Shown in pieces: positions 9,801 through 16,775 of a stretch of 64,000 nucleotides of DNA. The notes under the pieces were generated by a model. The model saw only the letters and a program-made list of their open reading frames with translations. It did not search any database and was not told the DNA's origin. Every line of letters starts with the position of its first letter. Within the stretch, counting starts at the first letter, position 1. The DNA comes from Bacteroidia bacterium (GTDB taxonomy: Bacteria; Bacteroidota; Bacteroidia; Flavobacteriales; Flavobacteriaceae). The position numbers were made by a program, and so were the translations under genes. The stretch is from contig JAUIAY010000007.1 in assembly GCA_030425285.1 (NCBI GenBank), positions 1-64,000 on the forward strand, given 5' to 3'.

Positions 9801-9931
9801 GAGTTTTTAATGTTCTCCTGAATGGTAGCATTGTGAAAATACTTGGTGTATTTTTTATAGGCACGTTCTACAATAGCTGTGTCTTGTTGGGCCAAATATG
9901 TTTTTAATACTGATGTTTGAAATAATGCCAT
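6803..9931 (-). CDS. Single-chain type IIG restriction-modification enzyme (Eco57I-like, N6-adenine methylase)
   Basis: 1042 residues combining nuclease, methyltransferase and specificity parts in one chain. The N-terminal region has a PD-(D/E)xK-type signature, KADGAIL followed by GVIELKG near residues 85-105. The SAM-binding motif DPACGSGAFLN is near residue 470 and the catalytic NPPY (IGNPPYVAR) near 592, placing it with Eco57I-type amino-methyltransferases. The C-terminal 350 residues resemble TaqI-type target recognition domains. It should cut foreign DNA and methylate adenine at the same site. It starts 7 bases after the ORF6N gene, so the two are probably co-transcribed. Residues around 220-235 (VIASEARQS) derive from a palindromic repeat inserted in frame. 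Confidence 0.9.
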   Translation of the reverse strand: MALFQTSVLKTYLAQQDTAIVERAYKKYTKYFHNATIQENIKNSKEEQYQAKFLDELFVNVLDYTLNPKPDFNITTEFKNQKGAGKADGAILKEAKAIGVIELKGTNTKDLESIRKQAFDYKANQKGCVYVITSNFEKLRFYINDATEFLEFNLFQLAPEEFALMYLCLQKDNILNQLPLTIKEASLVEEDKITKQFYNDYSVFKRELFRDLVKRNAKRLKQNVIASEARQSHNEDDSNELKALEKNVKLSLFKKSQKLIDRFLFIFFAEDRDLLPPNSTIQILDKWKADIDFGDERPLYGLFKQYFHFLDQGRKGTTSRAEIYAYNGGLFKPDTILDNLEIDDELLYKHTYKLAKYDFSSQVDVNILGHIFENSLNEIESVNAEIEGGEFDKQKSKRKKDGVFYTPKYITKYIVENTVGKLCQEKKEALGFKEEAYFEVKKGTHQNTKKQLLEVLDTYREWLLQITICDPACGSGAFLNQALDFLINEHRYIDELKAKVLGGGLILSDIENTILENNIYGVDLNEESVEIAKLSLWLRTAQPRRKLNDLSHNIKCGNSLIDSKTVAGDKAFNWQEQFPQIFANGGFDVVIGNPPYVARSLDDSTKKYINKNFQTAQYQIDLYVSFMEKGTEILNNNGAISYIVPNSWLKNLKMSDCRKYVLNNLHFTVIIPNLDNVFPDASVDTLVFVAQKNPTVNGKIDIVEIAEKQTFLKHELKQNRFLNNEEYIFDVEISESILPIIQKVRSEVISVGEIMDVTRGVNPYDKYTGQSAEVIKNRAYHANFKKDESFVPELKGKHVSTYNYNWDEEHYISYGEWLAAPRQEKYFKGPRIVFREILGKTLVSTLIREQFIIDRSLYIARIDDETQSKFIIEYIISILNSKLMSFYFRYSNNEFDTLFPKIRVAEFKKLPIKIARLEVQHKAKILVDDLLSAKSNLIATIEKFKTFFNHSFSLSKISRKLENWHELDFADFIKELNKAIKKAGGTPLTKKDEFEWLELFEDNKKKAQELQTQITQTEKSIDTMVYDLYGLTQEERDIVENS
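9236..9263. repeat. Palindromic repeat half-element inside the type IIG coding sequence
   Basis: AGATTGCCGCGCTTCGCTCGCAATGACA matches the framework of the intergenic copies at 6757-6790 and 62980-63075. On the minus strand it is translated as VIASEARQSHNE within the R-M protein, between a basic helix (NAKRLKQ) and the conserved LFKKSQKLIDRFLF segment. The reading frame is kept. Confidence 0.8.
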
Positions 9932-9938
9932 TTATTGG

Positions 9939-10445
9939 TTAGTTCTTTTTATATCCAATTTTATTTCTATTGGTTTGTTGTGTTTGTTGTTGGTCTTTGT
10001 TTAATAAATAATTTAAGGCTTGGTTAATGTCTTTAAATTTGGTATTCATTTGCTTTTCGAGTTTCGTAATTTCTTCCTTAAGGTCTTTATAGTCTGCCAA
10101 ATGTTGACGTAACACTACAAAGGCTCTAATAATTGCTATATTTACCTCGATTGCTTTTTTACTGTTGAGTACGCTTGATAACATTGCTACTCCTTGTTCA
10201 GTAAAGGCAAAAGGCATATAACGACGACCTCCGTGACTTGAGATCACATTTTGTGATGTCAAGTTATCGTACTCTTCTTTTGTAAGTTCGAACATAAAGT
10301 CTTGTGGAAATCTATCCAGATTTCTTCTTACAGCTTGTTTAAGTACTCTGGTCTCCACTTGATACAATTCAGCAAGGTCGAAATCGAGCATAATTCGTTC
10401 TCCTCGCACTTGATAAATTTTATTTTGAATTACCTGTAATTTCAT
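9939..10445 (-). CDS. ORF6N-domain DNA-binding protein
   Basis: 168 residues. The N-terminal 110 residues carry the ORF6N signature: IYQVRGERIMLDFDLAELY, ETRVLKQAVRRN, RFPQDFMFELT, and the FTEQGVAMLSSVL helix. The rest is a coiled-coil-like helix (DLKEEITKLEKQMNTKF) and a Gln/Asn-rich tail. ORF6N/KilA-N-type domains are known from phage antirepressors and are common beside restriction genes in Bacteroidota. It lies 7 bases upstream of the R-M gene on the same strand. Inference: regulator of the defence operon, or a nucleic-acid-binding component of it. Confidence 0.88.
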   Translation of the reverse strand: MKLQVIQNKIYQVRGERIMLDFDLAELYQVETRVLKQAVRRNLDRFPQDFMFELTKEEYDNLTSQNVISSHGGRRYMPFAFTEQGVAMLSSVLNSKKAIEVNIAIIRAFVVLRQHLADYKDLKEEITKLEKQMNTKFKDINQALNYLLNKDQQQTQQTNRNKIGYKKN

Positions 10446-10660
10446 TTCACTTGTTTAAAATAGCGTAAGGGCGCACCTTACCATACCGTAGAGTATCGTA
10501 AAATTTGCTATACATTAATCTGTCTTTAGGGAGACTTTTCGTTTTTAAAAATAAGAAAAGAAAACAAAGAACCCTAAAAGGCAAATAGAAAAATAAAAGT
10601 AGTTTTTAACACTTTAATATTGATACGGTTTTCCGCAAATAAAACTGCTAAATACAACTA

Positions 10661-10716
10661 ATTAAGGATTTAAAGGATTTAAAGAAAATGAGGGTATATA
10701 TCCTTAAATCCTTAAT
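10661..10716 (-). terminator. Long hairpin after the DUF3987 gene
   Basis: ATTAAGGATTTAAAGGAT (from 10661) is complementary, with one bulged A, to ATCCTTAAATCCTTAAT (10700-10716). The stem begins 9 bases beyond the DUF3987 stop codon and would end transcription of the primase genes before the ORF6N operon. No clean U-tract follows, so factor-assisted or regulatory roles are possible. The rest of the 279-base gap (10446-10724) holds a short inverted repeat GTAAGG/CCTTAC near 10467 and nothing else I can support. Confidence 0.5.
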
Positions 10717-10724
10717 CTTCTTAT

Positions 10725-12476
10725 TTATGCTTTTGCAGGATTTGAATAGCTATTATGAGCTTCTCTATGTATTAATCCTGCTTCAACAAATTTGGTGATA
10801 TAGCCTTCTGCTGTTTTATGAGGGATGTTTTGTTTGGTTGCTAAATCTAAATAATCTTGCCTACTGAATTGTTTTGGCAAGCTTTCTAAAAACCTTTCCT
10901 TTCTGTTTAAGCGTTTTACCGCTTTTTGTTCTATTGGTAAATCATTGAACACTTTACTACTGTGTTTTACTAAAATAGAAATAATAGTTAGCGCATTTTG
11001 GAAATCGACATCCTCACATTCTTTTACTTGGTTGACATCACCATCTTCCATAATACGAAATGCTGTAAATAGCATCATTAAACGAAATGAGATCAAGCCT
11101 AATCGTCTAATGGTTGCAATATACTCTTCGGGCTGTAAGTTGATGTATTTAGTCTGTAAGGATTCAAAAAACGTATTGAATTGCTGTTGTTGAGTTTCGG
11201 ATAAACGTATTTCAATCTCCGGATTATTCTTTAGTGTTTTATATAAGCCTAAAAACTCATTGCCTAATTGTGAATAGTAATCATCTAACCCAACATTGTT
11301 ATTGCTTGAAAATACATTTTTCCAAGTGAGTTTAATATTCATATAATAGAACATAAAGCGACTGAATAAACCATTTTCGGCATTCGGGATTAAGGTTGCT
11401 ACTTGCTTGGGTGTTCCTGACAACACTGTAGATAAACACGGTTTTTCAATATCTACATACTCTCTATCTGTTCTACGATAATAACTAATGGTTTCGTGAT
11501 GAAACGCTTTACGAAAACCATCGCTATAATTACCGTAATCGCTTTTAAAGGCCTGTGCTAATGTATCACCTTCGGTTTCAAAAATCAATCCTTTGCCTTC
11601 ATTATCAGAAATTAATTGATAAACACCAGTAACACTATTGTTGGCAGGAATAAACAACATTCTTTCGGGTGGTTTACCTGGTTTCTCCAAGTTTTCATCT
11701 TTACCCTTGTTCATATTATACGTAGCCATTTCTGTATTAAATTGTTGCTTTAGTACTTTGGCTTGTTCACGCTTTAACTTGTGTACAGGATCTACCAAAT
11801 TTTTAATTTGATTCAACCTACCCTTTCCTGCAGATGCAGGTGCAGTTACAAACAGATATAAATTAGCAAAGACTTTACGCTGGTCGTAGATACCAAAGAG
11901 TTTAGGAAAACAGGCACTAAATGCTGTTAAAGCTCCTAATAACAAAATGTCTTTTTCCTCTTGACTGCTCGCAGGATTTACAACTTGTTGTAAAAACTGC
12001 GGTAAGGTATTAAATACCTCATCTGGTATTGTTGGCATTGCTTGTTCTTGTACATCAACAAGAGTTGCAACATTTGTAGCAAGCTCGTTGTCATGTTGTT
12101 GCTTCATCGGTTTTATACCTGCCTGATGCGCAAAATGGTAAAACGTTGCAATGGTAATGCCGTGACCTTTGGCATTTAGACATTTATTGAATTGTTCGTC
12201 ACATTCTTTAGAATCATAACCTACATAGTTTTTGCTTATTCTATGGAAATAATCTCTTCCTGTTTCTCCATATTCTTCAGCTAAAGCAAAGCCTAAATCT
12301 CTCCAAGTAGCATAATTTCCTGTGATGTCTATACCTGATTGCTCAATCACAGAAATGTAGATTTCAATGTCATTATCAGCAACAGCAACAACATTAGTTG
12401 TTGCCTTGTTGCTTATTGGTTGCGGTTGTTCTTCTGGAACTTCCAACCATTCTTTTGGATTAAATATTTTGGTCAT
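10725..12476 (-). CDS. DUF3987 protein with PriCT_2-like N-terminus (primase/helicase-like)
   Basis: 583 residues. Residues 35-125 resemble a primase C-terminal (PriCT_2-like) domain (NYATWRDLGFALAEEYGETGRDYF, read in parts). The remainder is DUF3987: a Walker-A-like APASAGKGRL near residue 215 and FETEGDTLAQAFKSDYG near 300. Such proteins act in replication or maintenance of mobile elements in Bacteroidota. Its start overlaps the stop of the upstream BT4734-like gene by 4 bases (ATGA), so the two are translationally coupled. Together they look like a primase-polymerase plus ATPase pair split over two genes. Confidence 0.83.
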   Translation of the reverse strand: MTKIFNPKEWLEVPEEQPQPISNKATTNVVAVADNDIEIYISVIEQSGIDITGNYATWRDLGFALAEEYGETGRDYFHRISKNYVGYDSKECDEQFNKCLNAKGHGITIATFYHFAHQAGIKPMKQQHDNELATNVATLVDVQEQAMPTIPDEVFNTLPQFLQQVVNPASSQEEKDILLLGALTAFSACFPKLFGIYDQRKVFANLYLFVTAPASAGKGRLNQIKNLVDPVHKLKREQAKVLKQQFNTEMATYNMNKGKDENLEKPGKPPERMLFIPANNSVTGVYQLISDNEGKGLIFETEGDTLAQAFKSDYGNYSDGFRKAFHHETISYYRRTDREYVDIEKPCLSTVLSGTPKQVATLIPNAENGLFSRFMFYYMNIKLTWKNVFSSNNNVGLDDYYSQLGNEFLGLYKTLKNNPEIEIRLSETQQQQFNTFFESLQTKYINLQPEEYIATIRRLGLISFRLMMLFTAFRIMEDGDVNQVKECEDVDFQNALTIISILVKHSSKVFNDLPIEQKAVKRLNRKERFLESLPKQFSRQDYLDLATKQNIPHKTAEGYITKFVEAGLIHREAHNSYSNPAKA

Positions 12477-13381
12477 AATGCTTGGTGTCTTTTATGTAAA
12501 AAGGCTGTTGGGTCGTATGGTAAAAAACACGCTCTTGAAACGTCTTTACCTGACTGGTCAACCTCTATGTTATAAGTATGCTTAATGTAATTGGCTACTG
12601 CCGTGAAATACTCTGAATGCGTTACTTCTGAAACATCTATTCTGACAATCCATTTTAGACCATCACCAGATGGTGATGTGAATAGCATTTCGGTTTCAAA
12701 GTATTCATCGTTTAACAATTGCTTTTTTAACTCTTGAAGATTATCTAAATGGTCGAAATCAATAGTTAATAGATTGGAATGCTGTAACAAATTGTTATCG
12801 TTTCGCTTTTCAAACGTTCCTGAAAAAGTGACGTAATCAAAGCGATTCGCTTTGAATTTACGTGCTTTTTTTACATCGCTTATTGCTCTTAAATCTTCAG
12901 TAATTATTTTGTATTTATCACTTGTGATTAATGCAAATACTTGATGTAATCGCATAGTTTCCGAAGGAAACACATTGCGAACTGGGGCTTTGAAAAAGCT
13001 ACAATACCCATACCAGGTATCGTCTGGACCATTCAACCAATCTAATTCGTCTTTTTCTTTGACTTCTAATTTGAGATGTAACTCTTGGTTAATTTTATGC
13101 AACAATTCTTCTTCATCGGTTATTCTGAAATGGTATTGCGCAAAATCGAATACATTACCATTAAAAGTTTTAAGTTCTGTATCTCGATGTGTTGCTATTA
13201 CGCCATCAATATGAATCCGTAAGGTTTCTTTACCGCCATTAAAAGGGTTTCGGGTTATCCCGCAGTCCCTTCCTTTTACAGAAAGGACTGTTGTATCAGG
13301 ATAATATTGTCTTAACACATAGGCATAAATCTTTAAGCCGTAATGCGTTTTGTTCAAAATTGCCTCTCTACTTATTTCCAT
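12473..13381 (-). CDS. BT4734/VirE-N-like protein, putative primase-polymerase
   Basis: 302 residues. The N-terminal half is uncharacterised; the C-terminal half has LLTIDFDHL near residue 210 (paired acidic residues as in archaeo-eukaryotic-type primases), then FTSPSGDGLKWIV and SRACFLPYDP, a pattern of BT4734-like/VirE N-terminal domains. It overlaps the DUF3987 gene downstream by 4 bases and the HTH gene upstream by 14 bases, so this is a compact operon. Role inferred: priming of element replication. Confidence 0.8.
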   Translation of the reverse strand: MEISREAILNKTHYGLKIYAYVLRQYYPDTTVLSVKGRDCGITRNPFNGGKETLRIHIDGVIATHRDTELKTFNGNVFDFAQYHFRITDEEELLHKINQELHLKLEVKEKDELDWLNGPDDTWYGYCSFFKAPVRNVFPSETMRLHQVFALITSDKYKIITEDLRAISDVKKARKFKANRFDYVTFSGTFEKRNDNNLLQHSNLLTIDFDHLDNLQELKKQLLNDEYFETEMLFTSPSGDGLKWIVRIDVSEVTHSEYFTAVANYIKHTYNIEVDQSGKDVSRACFLPYDPTAFLHKRHQAL

Positions 13382-13664
13382 CTCGCTTGAAATTATGGTT
13401 GTAGTAGTTGTCTTGAAGCAATTGCTCTATGTCAGCAACTCTATAATAAAATTTACCTTTTACTTTGCTGTAAGGCAAAGTGCCATTGGTTCTTAAAGTT
13501 TGTAGTGTTCGCTTACTGATATGTAAGGTCTGTAATACGTCCTGATTGTCTATCCACGTATCTTTTAATACTTCTGCTCTCGTATGTCGTAACAACTCGA
13601 TACGTGCCTTTAAGTCCTTTATTTCTTGTGAGAGCGCCAAGAGTAAATCGATTATTTCAGTCAT
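13368..13664 (-). CDS. Excisionase-family helix-turn-helix protein
   Basis: 98 residues: an N-terminal helical heptad-like stretch (residues 1-30) and a MerR/excisionase-type HTH (VLQTLHISKRTLQTLRTNG, then LPYSKVKGKFYYRVADIEQLL wing). Such proteins bind element DNA to direct excision or regulate neighbouring genes. It overlaps the next gene by 14 bases and the preceding HTH gene by 4 bases. Confidence 0.82.
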   Translation of the reverse strand: MTEIIDLLLALSQEIKDLKARIELLRHTRAEVLKDTWIDNQDVLQTLHISKRTLQTLRTNGTLPYSKVKGKFYYRVADIEQLLQDNYYNHNFKRDGNK

Positions 13665-13960
13665 AACTTTACCGCTCCTTTCTTAATTAAGTAATCGGCA
13701 GCTTGCTGTTCAATTTCATCTTGTGAATCAACACGGTTACTCAATAACCATTGTTCTAATTCTGCTCTGTTGAAATAGATCTTCTTACCATTCGGTTTGT
13801 AATGTGGAATGGTTCCGGTACTCGTAAGCTTGTATAAATGAGATTGTGACAATTCCAAAAATTTACAGGCTTCGTTAAAACTCAATACGTTTTTTACAAT
13901 AATGTTTCTGTCTAAAACATGTGCTTCGATAATTTTAAGACGTTCTAATATTTCGTCCAT
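13661..13960 (-). CDS. Second excisionase-family helix-turn-helix protein
   Basis: 99 residues, same architecture as its downstream neighbour: N-terminal helix, then HTH_17-type domain (LSFNEACKFLELSQSHLYKL, TGTIPHYKPNGKKIYF, LEQWLL). The two proteins are probably diverged duplicates. It is the first gene of a five-cistron run (HTH, HTH, BT4734-like, DUF3987) reading away from the integrase block; the 157-base gap upstream holds small inverted repeats (GACAT/ATGTC near 14005) that could be operators. Confidence 0.82.
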   Translation of the reverse strand: MDEILERLKIIEAHVLDRNIIVKNVLSFNEACKFLELSQSHLYKLTSTGTIPHYKPNGKKIYFNRAELEQWLLSNRVDSQDEIEQQAADYLIKKGAVKL

Positions 13961-14086
13961 AACTAATTAATTTTTAAAATAGAAATGGACATCTGGCCAA
14001 ATGTCATTCTTGGTTTTCAAGAACAGGACAAAGGTTTAAAATTGGCTATCGGATTTTAGTAAGAGTGTAAAATGAGGGTAAGAGAG

Positions 14087-14118
14087 CAGTAAGATTTCTT
14101 ACTAATCTTACTGTTTTT
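14087..14118 (+). terminator. Hairpin with T-tract downstream of the 316-aa gene
   Basis: CAGTAAGAT (14087-14095) pairs with ATCTTACTG (14105-14113), followed on the plus strand by TTTTTT. It lies just past the stop of the minus-strand 316-residue gene. In the minus direction the U-tract is missing after the stem, so it may act mainly against plus-strand (antisense) transcription. Confidence 0.4.
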
Positions 14119-15068
14119 TATTGCAGTTGTTGGATTGTTTTATCGATTTCTTCCTTTTCTTTCGGGTTATCAATCTTGTTTTTATATAAATTTCCTGCTC
14201 TTAAAGCTGTACCCGTTTTAGTTATAAATTTTCCTGAACGCTCTATAGTTGAAGGCTTCAAATTATGGAAATAAGATTTCAATTCTTTAACTACATAGCT
14301 AAATTGTGTTGTTTCACATTGGAGGTAAATCTTGTAATCTATATTGTTGAAGTTTTCTGCTAATAACAGTTTTTCCAATTGTTCAGGGGTAGTTCTATTG
14401 TCTAATAGTTCAATCCTAAAATGCAATTGCTTTATAACTGGAAGTAATTTTGAAGTATCTCTATTTTTATAACCAAATGAGGTTTTTGGTTTACTTTTCG
14501 GTTTAGATGGCTTTTTAACTACCTCTTTTTTATCAGTTTCTAATTTTACAAATACTGAAGTATCAAAATCAATATCGTTAAAATACTTTTCTACGATTTC
14601 TTGAATTGAGAATAGAGCTGTATCTGAAAATTGCCCGTATTGCTCTTGTAATTCAATATACAAACGAATTGCAGATACTTTTAAGTAATTGATGATATAA
14701 TCGGTATCGTTGCCTAAATCGTTACTTATAGACTGCTTTTTAATATAGTTGGCAATGTCCTTTAGATACTTATTGAACTTATTAAACTGTACGGTATAGT
14801 TATACTTGTTTTCGGGTTCCGTAGCATCTTTCGGGAATTGGGATTTTAATGTTTCTAATTCAGTTTCAGTGTCATTTGAAATCAACTTGTAGTAATATTC
14901 CTTTTTACTGTTTAAAGGTCTTTTAAAGTTTACTTTAAAAACCGCATTATTAGCTTTTGGTGTTTCCTTAAATTCAGAGTTCAGAATATCAAATTCTCTT
15001 CCTGATCTATTGTCTCTATGTAAACCGTTGGTAATCGACACCAAACTTGCAAATACATTTCCTTTCAT
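14118..15068 (-). CDS. Unknown integrase-linked protein, 316 residues
   Basis: I cannot name a function. The protein is soluble; residues 180-205 are a basic linker (KKEVVKKPSKPKSKPKT), and the C-terminal 110 residues include HFRIELLDNRTTPEQL and LKPSTIERSGKFITK, a pattern I associate with small Bacteroidota proteins found next to tyrosine integrases. Its start codon overlaps the integrase stop by one base (TAATG), so it is translationally coupled to the integrase. A role in integration, target choice or element regulation is plausible but not shown. Confidence 0.7.
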   Translation of the reverse strand: MKGNVFASLVSITNGLHRDNRSGREFDILNSEFKETPKANNAVFKVNFKRPLNSKKEYYYKLISNDTETELETLKSQFPKDATEPENKYNYTVQFNKFNKYLKDIANYIKKQSISNDLGNDTDYIINYLKVSAIRLYIELQEQYGQFSDTALFSIQEIVEKYFNDIDFDTSVFVKLETDKKEVVKKPSKPKSKPKTSFGYKNRDTSKLLPVIKQLHFRIELLDNRTTPEQLEKLLLAENFNNIDYKIYLQCETTQFSYVVKELKSYFHNLKPSTIERSGKFITKTGTALRAGNLYKNKIDNPKEKEEIDKTIQQLQ

Positions 15069-16162
15069 TATAAATCCAATTGAATTCGGTTAGCAGCTTC
15101 TTTCTTTTTATCATCAATTACTTTGGCGTAAATCTGTGTGGTTCTTAATTCTTTATGCCCTAATAATTTTGATACCGTGTAAATATCCGTACCCAAAGTT
15201 AACTGTAAAGTTGCATAGGTATGACGCGCACAATGAAAGGTTATATCTTTTGTAATACCTGCTTTCATCATCCATTGTTGCAATTTAAGGTTTGACCAGG
15301 CACTATAATGTAAGCCTTCAAAAACTTTTGCTTCGGGTTTTCCTGCTTCCCCTAATAATTCTCTTGCTTGTTCTGAAATTGGTAAAGTTTCAGCTCCTTT
15401 GGTTTTCTTTTGTCTAAAACGTATGTAATAACCCATTTCTTTAGAGTGTTGGATTTCTGACCACAACAATTTTTCAATATCTGACCAACGCAATCCGGTA
15501 AGGGCTGAAAATATAAAAGCATTTTTTAATAATGGTAATTCACATTCTGTGTTAACAGCTTTTTGTAATTCATCAAGAGTTAAAAATTCTCGTTGTGGTT
15601 CTCCTTGTTTGAAATAATCTACACCATTTGCAGGATTGACTTTTAAAATGCCATCCTTAACCGCTTGCTTTAAAGCTGCACAAAATTTACCATAGTAAGA
15701 ATATTTAGAGTTTTGAGATAATTTTTTACCTGCTCTTGCCATAGCATCTTTGTCTAAATACTCTTTGAAACGCTCAACAAATGATTTATCCAAATCTTGA
15801 AAGCTTACATCCGTAGGACAAAAGATTTTCAAGTGTTTTAGCATACTGTTCCAATTCCCGTAGTTGCCAGAGCTGGTATTTTTCTTTTCAGCTAAAGCCG
15901 TAACATAAGTAATAAAGCTTCCTTTTAATTTCTCAATATCCTGAAAGCCATAAATACCATTTTGTATTTCTATTTGTCGTTGTGCGCAAATGGTTTCTGC
16001 TAATTGCTTGGTTTTCTTGTTAACTTCTCTTTCGGTTTTAGTTTTAGGATTAGGCGTAAGATATAACCGTAAATACTCGGTTTTGCGTTTACCTTTATGA
16101 TAGTAATCTAAATACAAACTTATTTTATTGTTCTTCTTGCGTTGTCTTAAAGTTACTTTCAT
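15068..16162 (-). CDS. Tyrosine site-specific integrase
   Basis: 364 residues with the Bacteroidota integrase layout: N-terminal arm-binding segment (residues 1-90), SAM-like core-binding domain (about 100-200) and C-terminal catalytic domain. Catalytic residues are all visible: Arg in TGLRWSDIEKL, Lys in RQKKTKGAETLPIS, HxxR in HCARHTYATLQ, His in LLGHKELRTTQ and Tyr in IYAKV. It should catalyse insertion and excision of the element at the mnmE end. It sits between the zinc-ribbon HTH gene and the 316-residue gene, reading away from mnmE. Confidence 0.95.
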   Translation of the reverse strand: MKVTLRQRKKNNKISLYLDYYHKGKRKTEYLRLYLTPNPKTKTEREVNKKTKQLAETICAQRQIEIQNGIYGFQDIEKLKGSFITYVTALAEKKNTSSGNYGNWNSMLKHLKIFCPTDVSFQDLDKSFVERFKEYLDKDAMARAGKKLSQNSKYSYYGKFCAALKQAVKDGILKVNPANGVDYFKQGEPQREFLTLDELQKAVNTECELPLLKNAFIFSALTGLRWSDIEKLLWSEIQHSKEMGYYIRFRQKKTKGAETLPISEQARELLGEAGKPEAKVFEGLHYSAWSNLKLQQWMMKAGITKDITFHCARHTYATLQLTLGTDIYTVSKLLGHKELRTTQIYAKVIDDKKKEAANRIQLDL

Positions 16163-16168
16163 TGGATG

Positions 16169-16534
16169 CTAATTAAAAAGGTTTTCTATTTGCCATCTGG
16201 CTACAATACGTTTTCTTCCAAAAGGGACTGCTTTTAAACGTCCTTGTTGAATCATTCTTTGAATGGTCCATCTACTTACACCAATCAATTGTGAAGCTTC
16301 AGTAACACTTAAAAAATCCTTATTGTTTACTGCGTTGGTATTGGAAACTTGAACAGCTTCTTTTTGCTGCTGCATATCCTTTGTAAGAGTAGCTTGTACT
16401 TTTTCTTTACGCTTACGTGCCTTATAGGCTTTTTTAGCACAAGTATCACCACAGTATTTAGTTACTGTTGTACGTGCTGTAAAAGCATTACCGCAATGTT
16501 TACAGGTTTTTGGGATGTATAAATTACTGCTCAT
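16169..16534 (-). CDS. Zinc-ribbon plus helix-turn-helix protein, putative excisionase/regulator
   Basis: 121 residues from the ATG at 16532-16534. The N-terminus has a zinc-ribbon-like CKHCGNAF...YCGDTCAKKAY; the C-terminus has an excisionase-type HTH (LSVTEASQLIGVSRWTIQRMI, then AVPFGRKRIVARW). An in-frame ATG lies 54 bases upstream at 16588, but that stretch holds three copies of ATGGTGC spaced exactly 20 bases, a period not divisible by three, which suggests non-coding operator DNA; I therefore prefer the later start. It stops 6 bases before the integrase start, so the two are co-transcribed. Confidence 0.82.
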   Translation of the reverse strand: MSSNLYIPKTCKHCGNAFTARTTVTKYCGDTCAKKAYKARKRKEKVQATLTKDMQQQKEAVQVSNTNAVNNKDFLSVTEASQLIGVSRWTIQRMIQQGRLKAVPFGRKRIVARWQIENLFN

Positions 16535-16536
16535 AA

Positions 16537-16583
16537 ATGGTGCTTTATGTAGCGTTATGGTGCAACGTGGGGCAATATGGTGC
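16537..16583. repeat. Three ATGGTGC direct repeats with exact 20-bp period
   Basis: ATGGTGC at 16537-16543, 16557-16563 and 16577-16583. The 20-base spacing places each copy on the same DNA face. They lie directly upstream of the preferred start of the zinc-ribbon HTH gene. Possible operator or recombination directionality-factor sites. Confidence 0.7.
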
Positions 16584-16603
16584 ATCATTTCGCCAATCTT
16601 TTA

Positions 16604-16657
16604 GCCAACAGATTTGGGCAACAAATCCGTATTTAAGGCAACAGATATACAACAAAT
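16604..16657. repeat. Four GGCAACARAT-like direct repeats at the element end
   Basis: GCCAACAGAT (16604), GGCAACAAAT (16617), GGCAACAGAT (16637) and TACAACAAAT (16648) are same-orientation copies of one 10-base motif. They lie between the HTH gene and mnmE, where arm-type integrase sites are expected. Confidence 0.6.
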
Positions 16658-16745
16658 TTAGTTAAAAAAGAGCAAAAAAGCAACAAAAAGAGAAGATAAA
16701 AAACTCGTAAAATCAATAAAATCAATACATTAGCAAATAAAAGAA

Positions 16746-16775
16746 AGTAAGTTACTTCCCGATACAAAAGTTAGC
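16746..16775. other. Predicted attachment site overlapping the mnmE stop
   Basis: The last codons of mnmE (encoding FCIGK-stop) occupy 16752-16766. AGTAA-G-TTACT (16746-16756) is a perfect 5-base inverted repeat centred on the stop codon, the type of core an integrase could use. The Salmonella SGI1 core site lies at the same place in its mnmE. The exact crossover is not visible without the other end or an empty site. Confidence 0.4.

Larger units (their letters stand above)
1..16751. mobile_element. Integrative element or genomic island, one end at the mnmE 3' end, other end not seen
   Basis: Seen: a tyrosine integrase, a zinc-ribbon HTH protein, excisionase-like HTH proteins and a BT4734/DUF3987 primase pair lie directly next to the stop codon of mnmE, followed by restriction-modification, Argonaute and metal-efflux genes, almost all on the minus strand. 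Known: integrases often use conserved 3' ends of housekeeping genes; Salmonella genomic island 1 uses the end of mnmE (thdF). Inference: the island begins at about 16751 and continues left, perhaps past the window edge. I found no second copy of the mnmE end in positions 1 to 16700, so whether the metal-efflux genes belong to the same element is not settled. No relaxase, coupling protein or conjugation gene is visible, so self-transfer cannot be claimed. Confidence 0.6.

Noticed and set aside
1-16751. Second attachment site (copy of the mnmE tail) within the window
   Set aside because: No stretch resembling the last 20 bases of mnmE was found; GAGACAAAGATAAAAATA near 4020 is only superficially similar.
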